From contig JBLHMK010000067.1 in assembly GCA_047621945.1 (NCBI GenBank), positions 1 through 13,528 on the forward strand: a DNA stretch of 13,528 bases, in the 5' to 3' direction. Shown here in pieces: positions 1 to 7,069 of the stretch. Numbering within the stretch: position 1 is the first letter of the stretch; the number at the start of each line of letters is the position of its first letter. The position numbers and the translations under genes are program-made. The notes beneath the pieces are model-generated. The model did no database searches. It saw only the letters and a list, made by a program, of their open reading frames with translations, and was not told where the DNA came from. Source of the stretch: JAFMKE01 sp047621945 (lineage in GTDB: Bacteria > Bacteroidota > Bacteroidia > Chitinophagales > UBA8649).

Positions 1-179
1 ATAATGTTTTGGAGCCTTATGGTGTAGCAGTTGTTATTGAAGCACAGCATCTTTGTATGATGATGCGTGGTGTTCAAAAGCAAAACTCTCGTACAACTAC
101 TTCATCTTTTAGTGGAGAATTTGAGAAGCAATCTACCAGAATGGAATTCCTAAAATTATTAGGTTCGAAACTTTCGTAA
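1..179 (+). CDS. folE: GTP cyclohydrolase I, C-terminal fragment (5' end outside window)
   Basis: Frame 3 is open from the window edge to TAA at 177-179 and gives 58 residues. They match the C-terminal part of GTP cyclohydrolase I: VVIEAQHLCMMMRGVQK, followed by a Ser/Thr-rich stretch (NSRTTTSSFSGEF) and a short helical tail (FLKLLGSKLS). The family makes 7,8-dihydroneopterin triphosphate from GTP, the first step of folate (and pterin) synthesis, as a cytosolic Zn enzyme. The Cys in HLCMMMRGV (visible residue 18) corresponds to the family's third zinc ligand. The gene is convergent with folC, another folate gene, although they are transcribed towards each other and so are not one operon. The start and the first two zinc ligands lie upstream of the window. 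Confidence 0.93.
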   Translation, partial: NVLEPYGVAVVIEAQHLCMMMRGVQKQNSRTTTSSFSGEFEKQSTRMEFLKLLGSKLS

Positions 180-206
180 TTAGCTTTTAACCTTTGATTT
201 GCGCGC

Positions 207-278
207 TTACTAGTTGTCTAGATTACTGTTGGTTCAGATTACTAGTTTACTGTTTGGCTGCTTTACGAGTTTACTAGT
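207..278. repeat. TTACTAGT octamer repeated three times at 32-bp spacing
   Basis: TTACTAGT occurs at 207-214, 239-246 and 271-278, exactly 32 bp apart each time. A second motif, TTACTGTT, occurs at 223-230 and 247-254. The sequence between the octamers is not conserved, so this is either a heavily decayed tandem repeat or chance in AT-rich DNA. It fills the gap between the convergent folE and folC 3' ends. I saw no rho-independent terminator in this gap. Confidence 0.4.
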
Positions 279-285
279 CAGCTAA

Positions 286-1563
286 TTAAATTACTTCGGC
301 CACAACAAAAATACTTCCACTTACCACAATCAAATCCTCTTTAGAGGCTTCCGTCAATGCAGCGTTGTAGGCCTCTTTTACATTTGAGTATGCCTTGCCT
401 TCAAGTTTAAATTCATGTGCAGCTTCTTGCAAGTCATCAGCATTCATACCTCGTGGAATGTTGGCTTTACAAAAGTAATATTGAGCATTTGATGGAAGTA
501 AGGGAAAGACCTTAGTCAAATCTTTATCCGAAACCGTCCCAAAAACAAAGTGTAAGCGCTTAAATGTTGTGGTTTGTATAACGGTATTCAACTCCGTAAT
601 TCCGGCTTCATTATGCGCACTATCTGCGATGACCAAAGGTTTTTCTTGCAACTTCATACATCTACCTAGAAAGTGTGTGCTTTGTCGAACGTCATCTAAA
701 CCGGCTTGTTTCGCCATATCCCGAATGGTAAACTCTTCTCTTAGTAGCATCGTGGCTGCAAGCGCTGTTTGTATATTCTTTTTTTGGTAGTTCCCACTCA
801 AATCTGTGGTATATGGCAATTTTCGTTTGCCAAAATAGGAAGTAAAGCGACTGCCTCCATAGCTACTATCAAAATCAATGATTTCAAACAACTCTTTCGC
901 ATAGAATAGGCTGCTGTTGCATTCCATGGCCTTTTTTACAAAGACAGGATCGGTTTCTTCTTGAAACTCACCAATTAATACAGGAACTTCAGGCTTAATT
1001 ATCCCCGCCTTTTCAACTGCTATTTTATCAATAGTATCTCCCAGGAACTGTTGATGATCTAAAGAGATATTGGTTATAATAGAAAGGAGAGGAGTGAGCA
1101 CGTTTGTTGAGTCGAATCGCCCTCCCATGCCTGTTTCCACGATAGCTACGTCTATATCTTGTTTAGAAAAATAATCAAAAGCCATGGCAACCGTAATCTC
1201 AAAGAAAGAAGGTTCTATTTTTTCTATGAGGCCTTGGTGCTGCGCTACAAAGTCAATCACATAGTCCTCGCTGACTAGTTCTCCATTAATCTTAATCCGT
1301 TCACGGAAGTCTTTGTAATGTGGCGAAGTATAGCAAGCTACTTTGTATCCTGCTTTTTGAAGCATTGATGCTAGAATATGCGTTACGCTTCCTTTACCAT
1401 TTGTTCCAGCTATATGAATGGATTTAAACGACTTATGAGGATTACCTAAAGCGTTGAGCAAAGCTAAAGTATTTGTTAAGTCCTTTTTAAAGGCTTTATC
1501 TCCAACCCGTTGAAACATGGGCAACTTTTCGAAAAGATAAGAAAGGGTTTCTTTGTAAATCAC
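286..1563 (-). CDS. folC: Bifunctional folylpolyglutamate synthase / dihydrofolate synthase
   Basis: 425 residues, the usual length for FolC, a Mur-ligase-family cytosolic enzyme. It joins glutamate to dihydropteroate and extends the glutamate tail of folates using ATP. Visible motifs are the P-loop HIAGTNGKGSV (50-60), the metal/ATP motif VETGMGGRFDSTN (142-154), the linker motif SLDHQQFLGDTIDKIAVEKAG (167-187) and the C-terminal domain motif DSAHNEAG (314-321), where most relatives have DGAHNP. Lys185 in VEKAG sits at the position of the carbamylated lysine known in the family. The start is GTG (complement of 1561-1563), only 8 bases after the TAG of the tonB-like gene, so translation is probably coupled to it. 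The next in-frame Met is residue 16, which would lose part of the N-terminal helix. It is the last gene of the exbB-exbD-tonB-folC unit. Confidence 0.95.
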   Translation of the reverse strand: MIYKETLSYLFEKLPMFQRVGDKAFKKDLTNTLALLNALGNPHKSFKSIHIAGTNGKGSVTHILASMLQKAGYKVACYTSPHYKDFRERIKINGELVSEDYVIDFVAQHQGLIEKIEPSFFEITVAMAFDYFSKQDIDVAIVETGMGGRFDSTNVLTPLLSIITNISLDHQQFLGDTIDKIAVEKAGIIKPEVPVLIGEFQEETDPVFVKKAMECNSSLFYAKELFEIIDFDSSYGGSRFTSYFGKRKLPYTTDLSGNYQKKNIQTALAATMLLREEFTIRDMAKQAGLDDVRQSTHFLGRCMKLQEKPLVIADSAHNEAGITELNTVIQTTTFKRLHFVFGTVSDKDLTKVFPLLPSNAQYYFCKANIPRGMNADDLQEAAHEFKLEGKAYSNVKEAYNAALTEASKEDLIVVSGSIFVVAEVI

Positions 1564-1571
1564 GGTGTGAG

Positions 1572-2387
1572 CTAGTTTGCTTTAAAGTTGTAAATAATCT
1601 TACCTACTTGATTATCTCTTGCACCATCTTCACTTGCCACATTGTTGAACCTAAACTTGTAAGCTTCTTGCATGGCGTAGCTAACTAAAGCCTGATTCGT
1701 ATTGGTACTATACAGGGATACCAACTCTGCTTTAATAACTTGCCCTTGCTTATTCACGGTAATCTTGATGACAACTTTTCCAAATTCATTGGTAGGGTTA
1801 CTGAAGTTAGGCTTAGAAACTAATCCTCTACCTTTCAAGCTTGCCCCATCACCAGATCCACCAAATCCACTACCTGCTATATCTCCATAGATATCTGATT
1901 CTAGGTTACCGTTAGGGTTTCCCTGATCACCAGGCGTATTTCCCGTTCCTTGATTGGCGTTGTTATTACCATTGAATAAGGCATTTTCATCAACCACTGG
2001 TTCAGGAGTCACTTCAACTTCTGGTTCAGAAATCTCAGCGGTATTGGTATTTGGACTTATATCAGTAGCAGGTTCAGTTGTTGCTGCAACTGGGGTGGGC
2101 TCAAGATCTTGAGTTATCGCTTCCAATTCATTAGTACTTGCACTTTCTTCAACAACTTCTTCATTCACTACTTCTTCTACAACTTCCGTATTCTCTGCAG
2201 TAGGAGTATTATCTTCAACCATGCCCGTTTCCATGGTGCCTAAATTGATCATAATACCCATATTATTCAATTCCTTAGCCTTTTCGCACTTGAGGGCAAA
2301 CATGAATAAGGCACATAGCAAGATATAAGCAGCAGTGCTTATTTTTGCTATTCGTTGACCTTTTTTATTTTCAATTGCTAGGTTCAT
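1572..2387 (-). CDS. TonB-like energy transducer protein
   Basis: 271 residues with TonB architecture. There is a short basic N-terminus (KKGQRIAK), one membrane anchor at about 16-33 (ISTAAYILLCALFMFALK), a long low-complexity periplasmic linker (about 55-195), and a C-terminal alpha/beta domain (about 200-271) with FGKVVIKITVNKQGQV and the terminal strand VGKIIYNFKAN. TonB couples the proton motive force harvested by ExbB/ExbD to outer-membrane transporters. The first half of the linker is rich in Glu/Val (EEVVNEEVVEES), Thr and Pro. The second half is Asn/Gly-rich (about 138-186). It is thus acidic rather than the Pro-Lys linker of the classic E. coli protein. It lies 37 bases after exbD and 8 bases before folC on the same strand. 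Function is inferred from architecture and neighbours. Which receptors it serves cannot be told. Confidence 0.87.
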   Translation of the reverse strand: MNLAIENKKGQRIAKISTAAYILLCALFMFALKCEKAKELNNMGIMINLGTMETGMVEDNTPTAENTEVVEEVVNEEVVEESASTNELEAITQDLEPTPVAATTEPATDISPNTNTAEISEPEVEVTPEPVVDENALFNGNNNANQGTGNTPGDQGNPNGNLESDIYGDIAGSGFGGSGDGASLKGRGLVSKPNFSNPTNEFGKVVIKITVNKQGQVIKAELVSLYSTNTNQALVSYAMQEAYKFRFNNVASEDGARDNQVGKIIYNFKAN

Positions 2388-2424
2388 ACTTTTTAGATGC
2401 GCTAACTAAAGCATTTCCATAAAA

Positions 2425-2817
2425 CTACTTTGGCTTAGTAGCCAAAATCATAGGGACTTTTAATTGGTTACCAATATCTAATAATTCCACTGCTTTCTCT
2501 AAAGCCACATCCTTATCAATCTTAAGAACGATTGTAGGCTCATCGCTTTTGCTTTTACTTATTTCTCCTTGCAAGGTTGTTTTTACCTCATCATAAACCA
2601 CTACTTGGCTATTAACCATGTATACTAAGTCATTACTTAATGCAACAGTAATAGATTTACTTGCAGGTGTTTTTCCTGAAGCATTAGGCAAGATTAATTT
2701 TAAGGCATTAGGCATCTCAGAGTTAATCACAAAGAAGATTAACAACAAGAAGATGATATCCGTCAGGGATGCCATGTTAAAGGCTGCACTCGCTTTATTT
2801 CGTCTTTTCAATTTCAT
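2425..2817 (-). CDS. exbD: Biopolymer transport protein ExbD/TolR family
   Basis: 130 residues, normal for ExbD/TolR. A basic cytoplasmic start (MKLKRRNK) precedes one membrane helix (about 16-33, ASLTDIIFLLLIFFVINS) and a periplasmic domain that begins with the family-typical LPNASG. Asp20 within SLTDIIF is at the place of the conserved membrane aspartate that carries protons in ExbD (Asp25 in E. coli). With the ExbB pentamer it forms the proton-driven motor that powers TonB. It lies 27 bases downstream of exbB and 37 bases upstream of the tonB-like gene, so the three motor components are co-transcribed. TolR is the alternative, but no tolB or pal gene is nearby and a TonB protein follows. 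Confidence 0.92.
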   Translation of the reverse strand: MKLKRRNKASAAFNMASLTDIIFLLLIFFVINSEMPNALKLILPNASGKTPASKSITVALSNDLVYMVNSQVVVYDEVKTTLQGEISKSKSDEPTIVLKIDKDVALEKAVELLDIGNQLKVPMILATKPK

Positions 2818-2844
2818 AGGACCAATAGATTAAGTGAATACAAA

Positions 2845-3540
2845 TTATTTTGAAGGCTCTTGAAGCATATCTACAAAATCAATACTGGCAGCTTCCATCT
2901 TAAGAATAATCTTGTCAAGCATAGATGTTAACATATTGTAAGCTACAAAACTGATAATACCCGCTGCTAAACCAAAGGCAGTGGTAAACATGGCTTCATA
3001 CAATCCACCTGCTAAATCTCCAGCGCCAGTATTACCTTCTGCTAAATCTTTAAACGTTGTAATCATTCCTGTTACGGTTCCTAAAAAACCTAACATAGGA
3101 GCTGCACCAGAAATAGTGGCTAATACATTCATGCCTTTTTCTAAACGTCCAACTTCCAAATTTCCTTGATTCTCAATACTCGTTTGAATATCTTTTAGCG
3201 ATTTTCCAATACGAACCACTCCTTTACCGATCATGTGAGCAATAGGGGAGTCTTCTTTATCGCACCAATCTTTTGCGCCAGCAATATTTCCACTAGCGAC
3301 AAAATCTTTAATTCGATTCATAAAGTTTTCATCAATAGTTGAAGCCTTCTTAATAGCCGTGTAGCGTTCAATGGTTATATAGACTGTAATAACAGAAAGA
3401 ACAAAGATCAATCCCATCACAAACAAACCAAAATAACCGATTTGGGAAACCATCGTAAATAGGTTAGAAGATGTTAATTCCGGAATAGCTGCGGTGCTAT
3501 CGACAGCAGCCGTTGTAATTTGCAACAATAATGCGTTCAT
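2845..3540 (-). CDS. exbB: MotA/TolQ/ExbB proton channel family protein
   Basis: 231 residues with three membrane segments at about 33-57, 138-162 and 183-207, the usual ExbB topology with a large cytoplasmic loop between the first two. The signature region APMLGFLGTVTGMI (147-160) and the third helix YEAMFTTAFGLAAGI (181-195) with polar Thr residues are characteristic of MotA/TolQ/ExbB channels, which form a pentamer around ExbD in the inner membrane. The N-terminal 1-25 residues are a hydrophobic and Ala/Thr-rich extension that may lie in the periplasm. It is the first gene of the operon and is preceded by a perfect TAnnTTTG element on the minus strand (3563-3570). ATG at 3540 is the only start that keeps this segment. 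Met30 is an alternative. Confidence 0.93.
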   Translation of the reverse strand: MNALLLQITTAAVDSTAAIPELTSSNLFTMVSQIGYFGLFVMGLIFVLSVITVYITIERYTAIKKASTIDENFMNRIKDFVASGNIAGAKDWCDKEDSPIAHMIGKGVVRIGKSLKDIQTSIENQGNLEVGRLEKGMNVLATISGAAPMLGFLGTVTGMITTFKDLAEGNTGAGDLAGGLYEAMFTTAFGLAAGIISFVAYNMLTSMLDKIILKMEAASIDFVDMLQEPSK

Positions 3541-3562
3541 AGGTTCATTTTTATATTGGAAA

Positions 3563-3570
3563 CAAATGTA
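3563..3570 (-). promoter_or_regulatory. Candidate -7 element for the exbB operon
   Basis: Reading the minus strand, TACATTTG matches the Bacteroidota -7 consensus TAnnTTTG exactly. It ends 22 bases before the exbB ATG. A clear TTTG/TTG -33 box at the expected 19-21 base distance is not present, so the call rests on the -7 box and its position. Confidence 0.5.
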
Positions 3571-3678
3571 TAGGATTAATAACTTCTTTGCATCTCCATT
3601 TATTGCAACCCCTATTTAATTCTGTCTACTTTTATTTACAATCAAGACGGATTGATCAATGATATTAGCGAATTATTT

Positions 3679-3686
3679 TAGTTTTG
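3679..3686 (+). promoter_or_regulatory. Candidate -7 element for the decayed gene at 3702
   Basis: TAGTTTTG matches TAnnTTTG exactly and lies 15 bases before the ATG at 3702. No good -33 box is visible at the standard distance (the nearest TTG is about 24 bases upstream). It suggests the degraded reading frame downstream once had its own promoter, divergent from that of exbB. Confidence 0.35.
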
Positions 3687-3701
3687 CGGGAAACTTAATT
3701 T

Positions 3702-4242
3702 ATGCAAGAAATTAAAACCAAGTTGTTTAATGATTTCTACTATTAAAAATTAGGGCTGATGATCTTGATTGAATGTCTTTCATTGAATTCCTACTCGGAC
3801 AAAAGTGCACTTGAAATTCACAATCCATATATGGATGAGATTCAAGTTGAGTTCAATGACGAATCATTTAGTCTAGCGCCAAATAGACCTGGTCATCTTT
3901 CAAGAAGCATATGTCGATGATAAGTTCAATATGAATCCACAAATAGACTCCACAGGCTCTAAGTTAGAACAATTGGCAAAAGCTAGATACTTTAATTTAA
4001 AGCCATACAGCGATATGATCGCTAAGTTTGAAGAACAAAAAATAAAAGAAGAGAAAGAGCGAATTTAGTTTTCCTCCAAAGAACAATTGCTCCTAGTTAA
4101 AGATTGTAAATTTGCAATTAACCAAAGTTTTCCAGATCAAATGGAGATCAATTCAAGCATTTCAAATGCGAAATATAAAAAGCTATTTACCTACGATAAT
4201 TTTGTAAAATATATGGAAGTAGAGTATGCGCAAAGTTATTAA
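3702..4242 (+). pseudogene. Decayed gene of unknown function (two stops, one frameshift)
   Basis: Three pieces together read as one protein of about 180 codons. From ATG 3702 the frame gives MQEIKTKLFNDFYY, then TAA at 3744-3746. It continues in the same frame (KLGLMILIECLSLNSYSDKS and on to SLAPNRP, about 3888). A shift of one base in the interval 3877-3895 moves to the frame LVIFQEAYVDDKFNMNPQID. That frame runs through an internal TAG at 4066-4068, preceded by the charged stretch KFEEQKIKEEKERI, to YMEVEYAQSY and a final TAA at 4240-4242. The pieces have normal protein-like composition, while other frames are full of stops. TAA and TAG end other genes here, so recoding is unlikely. I do not recognise the family. 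There is no signal peptide or clear membrane helix except a short hydrophobic LGLMILIECL. Alternatively the region is noncoding and the open stretches are chance, but their alignment end to end argues against that. Confidence 0.6.
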
Positions 4243-4308
4243 CTAATTCACCCCTCCAAAATGTTGATAAATTACCGATAAACCTCATGTTTTAGCCTCA
4301 TAAATGCT

Positions 4309-4316
4309 TATTTTTG
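4309..4316 (+). promoter_or_regulatory. Candidate -7 element for gyrA
   Basis: TATTTTTG matches the Bacteroidota -7 consensus TAnnTTTG exactly, 26 bases before the gyrA ATG. The -33 region (around 4285-4295, ATGTTTTA) contains T-rich sequence but no exact TTTG. No Shine-Dalgarno sequence stands out before the ATG. Confidence 0.5.
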
Positions 4317-4342
4317 TAAGCTTGTAAATCGAACTATTTATT

Positions 4343-6994
4343 ATGGCAAAAAACGGAAGGATAATTCCAATTAATATTGAAGATGAAATGAAAAGTGCTT
4401 ACATAGATTATTCTATGTCAGTTATCGTTTCAAGAGCTATTCCAGATGTGAGGGATGGTATGAAACCGGTGCACAGAAGAGTGCTCTTCGGTATGAATGA
4501 TTTAGGTCTAGCACCAAACAAAGCACACAAGAAATCCGCAAGAATAGTGGGTGAGGTTCTGGGTAAGTATCACCCACACGGTGATAGCTCAGTTTATGAC
4601 ACGATGGTACGTATGGCTCAGCATTGGTCGCTACGTTACCCGCTAGTTGACGGTCAAGGTAACTTTGGTTCTGTAGATGGTGATCCACCAGCAGCTATGC
4701 GTTATACAGAGGCGCGATTTAGAAAGATTGCTGAAGACATTCTATCAGACATTGATAAAGAAACAGTTGACTTTCAATTTAACTTTGATGACTCTTTAAA
4801 GGAGCCTACAGTTCTTCCTTCTAAAATACCTAACCTTCTAGTTAATGGAGCCTCAGGTATTGCGGTAGGTATGGCAACGAACATTCTTCCACATAACTTA
4901 ACAGAAGTTATTGCGGGAATGAAAGCGTACATCAATAATAACGATATCGAAATTGAGGAATTAATGCAGCACATTACCGCTCCTGATTTCCCAACAGGTG
5001 GAACGATCTACGGTTATGATGGAGTAAAAGAAGCTTTTGAAACGGGTAGAGGTAAGATTGTTGTTAGAGGTAAAACTACCATTGAAACTTCTGATACAGG
5101 TAGAAATAAAATTGTAGTTGACGAAATTCCTTTCCAGGTTAACAAATCAACATTGATTCAGAAAATCTCTGAGTTAGTTAATGATGGTAGAGTTGATGGT
5201 ATTTCAGATGTCAATGATGAGTCAGATAGAGACGGAATGAGAATCGTAATTGATTTGAAGCGTGATTCTATTCCTAACATTGTTTTAAACACCTTATTCA
5301 AGCACACCCAATTACAAACTTCTTACGGAGTAAATAACATCGCGTTGATTGACGGTCGTCCGAAGCTGATGAATCTGAAAGAATTGATTCGTCACTTTAT
5401 TGAGTTTCGTCATGTGGTTGTTGTTCGTCGTACAGAATTTGAATTGCGTAAAGCTGAAGAGCGTGCACATATTCTAGAAGGTTTAATTATTGCTTCTGAT
5501 AATATTGACGAAGTAATCAAAATCATTAGAGCATCTAATAACACGGAGTTAGCAAGAGAGAACTTGATGAAGCGTTTCGACCTTTCTGATATTCAATCTC
5601 GTGCAATTGTAGAAATGCGTTTGCGTCAGTTAACTGGACTGGAACAAGATAAGTTACGTACTGAGTATGACGACTTAATGAAAACCATCGCCAACTTGAA
5701 AGAGATCTTAGGAAGTGAAGAAATGCGTTTTGATATCATCAAAGCAGAATTGGACGAAGTTGTAGAGAAATACGGTGATGAAAGAAGAACAAATATTGAG
5801 TTCGCTGCTGGAGATATTGACATTACAGATTTAATTCCTGATGAGCCAGTTGTTGTGACAATTTCACACTTAGGTTACATGAAGCGTACTGCAATCTCTG
5901 AGTACAAAACTCAAAATAGAGGTGGTAAAGGTTCAAAAGGAAGTACTACAAGAGATGCAGATTTCATCGAACACATGTTTACGGCCACTGCGCACAACTA
6001 CTTATTGTTGTTCACAGAGAAAGGGAAATGTTTCTGGATGAAAGTTTACGAAATCCCTGAAGGAAGTAAAGCTTCTAAAGGTAGAGCACTTCAAAACTTG
6101 ATTAATATCCCTTCTGACGATAAGATATTAGCATACATTCCGATTAAAGATTTGAAAGATGATGAATTCTTGGATTCACACTTTATATTCTTTGCTACTA
6201 AGGATGGAACAGTTAAGAAGACTTCAATTAGAGATTACTCTAGAGTAAGAACTAACGGAGTAAATGCCATTACTATTAGAGAAGAAGATAGCTTGGTAAG
6301 AGTGGTCTTAACTACAGGTGATAGTGAAATCATTTTGGCTACTAAGTATGGTAGAGCCGTTCGTTTCGACGAAAGTGATGTTCGTTCAATGGGTAGAACA
6401 GCTACCGGAGTAAGAGGAGTAAGGCTGGGAGCTGAAGACGATAAAGTAATCGGAATGATTAGCGCAGCTAAAGACGATAAAGAATCTACTGTATTAGTGG
6501 TTTCAGAAAATGGCTACGGTAAGCGTACTTTATTAGATGAGTTTAATGAAGAAACGCAAGAATGGGAACCGGTTTACCGAATCACTAAACGTGGTGGTAA
6601 AGGGGTAAAAACCATGAATTTAACCGACAAAACAGGTAAGTTAATTACGATTCGTGAAGTAAGCGATAATGATGATTTAATGATCATTACTAAGTCAGGT
6701 ATTGCTATTCGAATTGAGTTAGAAAACTTGAGAACCTTAGGAAGAGCTACACAAGGTGTGCGATTGATTTCTTTAAAAGGAAAAGATAGCATTGCTGCAG
6801 TAAGTATTATTAAAGAAGGAAAGCAACAACGCTTGGATGATGCGGCTGAGGCGGAATTAGCAGGAGAATCTTCAGAAGAAGAAGGCGAAGAAGGAACGAA
6901 TCCTGATGTTTCAGGAGAGGAAGGAGCTAATCCAGAAGACGGCAATACCGAGAATTCAGAAGAATCTCCAGAAGGAGAGGAGACGCAGGAATAA
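4343..6994 (+). CDS. gyrA: DNA gyrase subunit A
   Basis: 883 residues. GyrA is the DNA-breakage and wrapping subunit of the A2B2 type II topoisomerase that introduces negative supercoils. The N-terminal breakage-reunion domain (about 1-490) carries the active-site tyrosine in AMRYTEAR (Tyr121, E. coli Tyr122). The quinolone region HPHGDSSVYDTM (77-88) keeps Ser82 and Asp86, equivalent to E. coli Ser83 and Asp87, so no classical resistance change is seen. The C-terminal beta-pinwheel follows, with the GyrA box QNRGGKG at 524-530 (consensus QRRGGKG). This box separates gyrase A from ParC. A strongly acidic Glu/Gly/Asn tail (about 832-883) contains an internal near-repeat, GEEGTNPDVSGEEGANPEDG. 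The gene is monocistronic or co-transcribed with the TPR gene 75 bases downstream, and has its own -7 box. Confidence 0.97.
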   Translation: MAKNGRIIPINIEDEMKSAYIDYSMSVIVSRAIPDVRDGMKPVHRRVLFGMNDLGLAPNKAHKKSARIVGEVLGKYHPHGDSSVYDTMVRMAQHWSLRYPLVDGQGNFGSVDGDPPAAMRYTEARFRKIAEDILSDIDKETVDFQFNFDDSLKEPTVLPSKIPNLLVNGASGIAVGMATNILPHNLTEVIAGMKAYINNNDIEIEELMQHITAPDFPTGGTIYGYDGVKEAFETGRGKIVVRGKTTIETSDTGRNKIVVDEIPFQVNKSTLIQKISELVNDGRVDGISDVNDESDRDGMRIVIDLKRDSIPNIVLNTLFKHTQLQTSYGVNNIALIDGRPKLMNLKELIRHFIEFRHVVVVRRTEFELRKAEERAHILEGLIIASDNIDEVIKIIRASNNTELARENLMKRFDLSDIQSRAIVEMRLRQLTGLEQDKLRTEYDDLMKTIANLKEILGSEEMRFDIIKAELDEVVEKYGDERRTNIEFAAGDIDITDLIPDEPVVVTISHLGYMKRTAISEYKTQNRGGKGSKGSTTRDADFIEHMFTATAHNYLLLFTEKGKCFWMKVYEIPEGSKASKGRALQNLINIPSDDKILAYIPIKDLKDDEFLDSHFIFFATKDGTVKKTSIRDYSRVRTNGVNAITIREEDSLVRVVLTTGDSEIILATKYGRAVRFDESDVRSMGRTATGVRGVRLGAEDDKVIGMISAAKDDKESTVLVVSENGYGKRTLLDEFNEETQEWEPVYRITKRGGKGVKTMNLTDKTGKLITIREVSDNDDLMIITKSGIAIRIELENLRTLGRATQGVRLISLKGKDSIAAVSIIKEGKQQRLDDAAEAELAGESSEEEGEEGTNPDVSGEEGANPEDGNTENSEESPEGEETQE

Positions 6995-7024
6995 TTGTTA
7001 ATGTTCTGTGAACAGCCAATTTTG
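6995..7024 (+). promoter_or_regulatory. Candidate promoter for the TPR gene
   Basis: TTG (6995-6997, directly after the gyrA stop) and CAATTTTG (7017-7024) are separated by 19 bases. This fits the Bacteroidota TTG / TAnnTTTG layout with one mismatch in the first -7 base. The second box overlaps a short palindrome, GCCAATTTTGGC (7015-7026). It would allow expression of the TPR gene apart from gyrA. No terminator is visible between the two genes. Confidence 0.35.
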
Positions 7025-7069
7025 GCAAAATAATTGAAAGAATTATAGCAAATAACAAAACAGATTCAA

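Noticed and set aside
7015..7026. GCCAATTTTGGC palindrome as a gyrA terminator
   Set aside because: The stem is only 5 bp with a 2-base loop and no T-run follows. It overlaps a better-supported promoter box.
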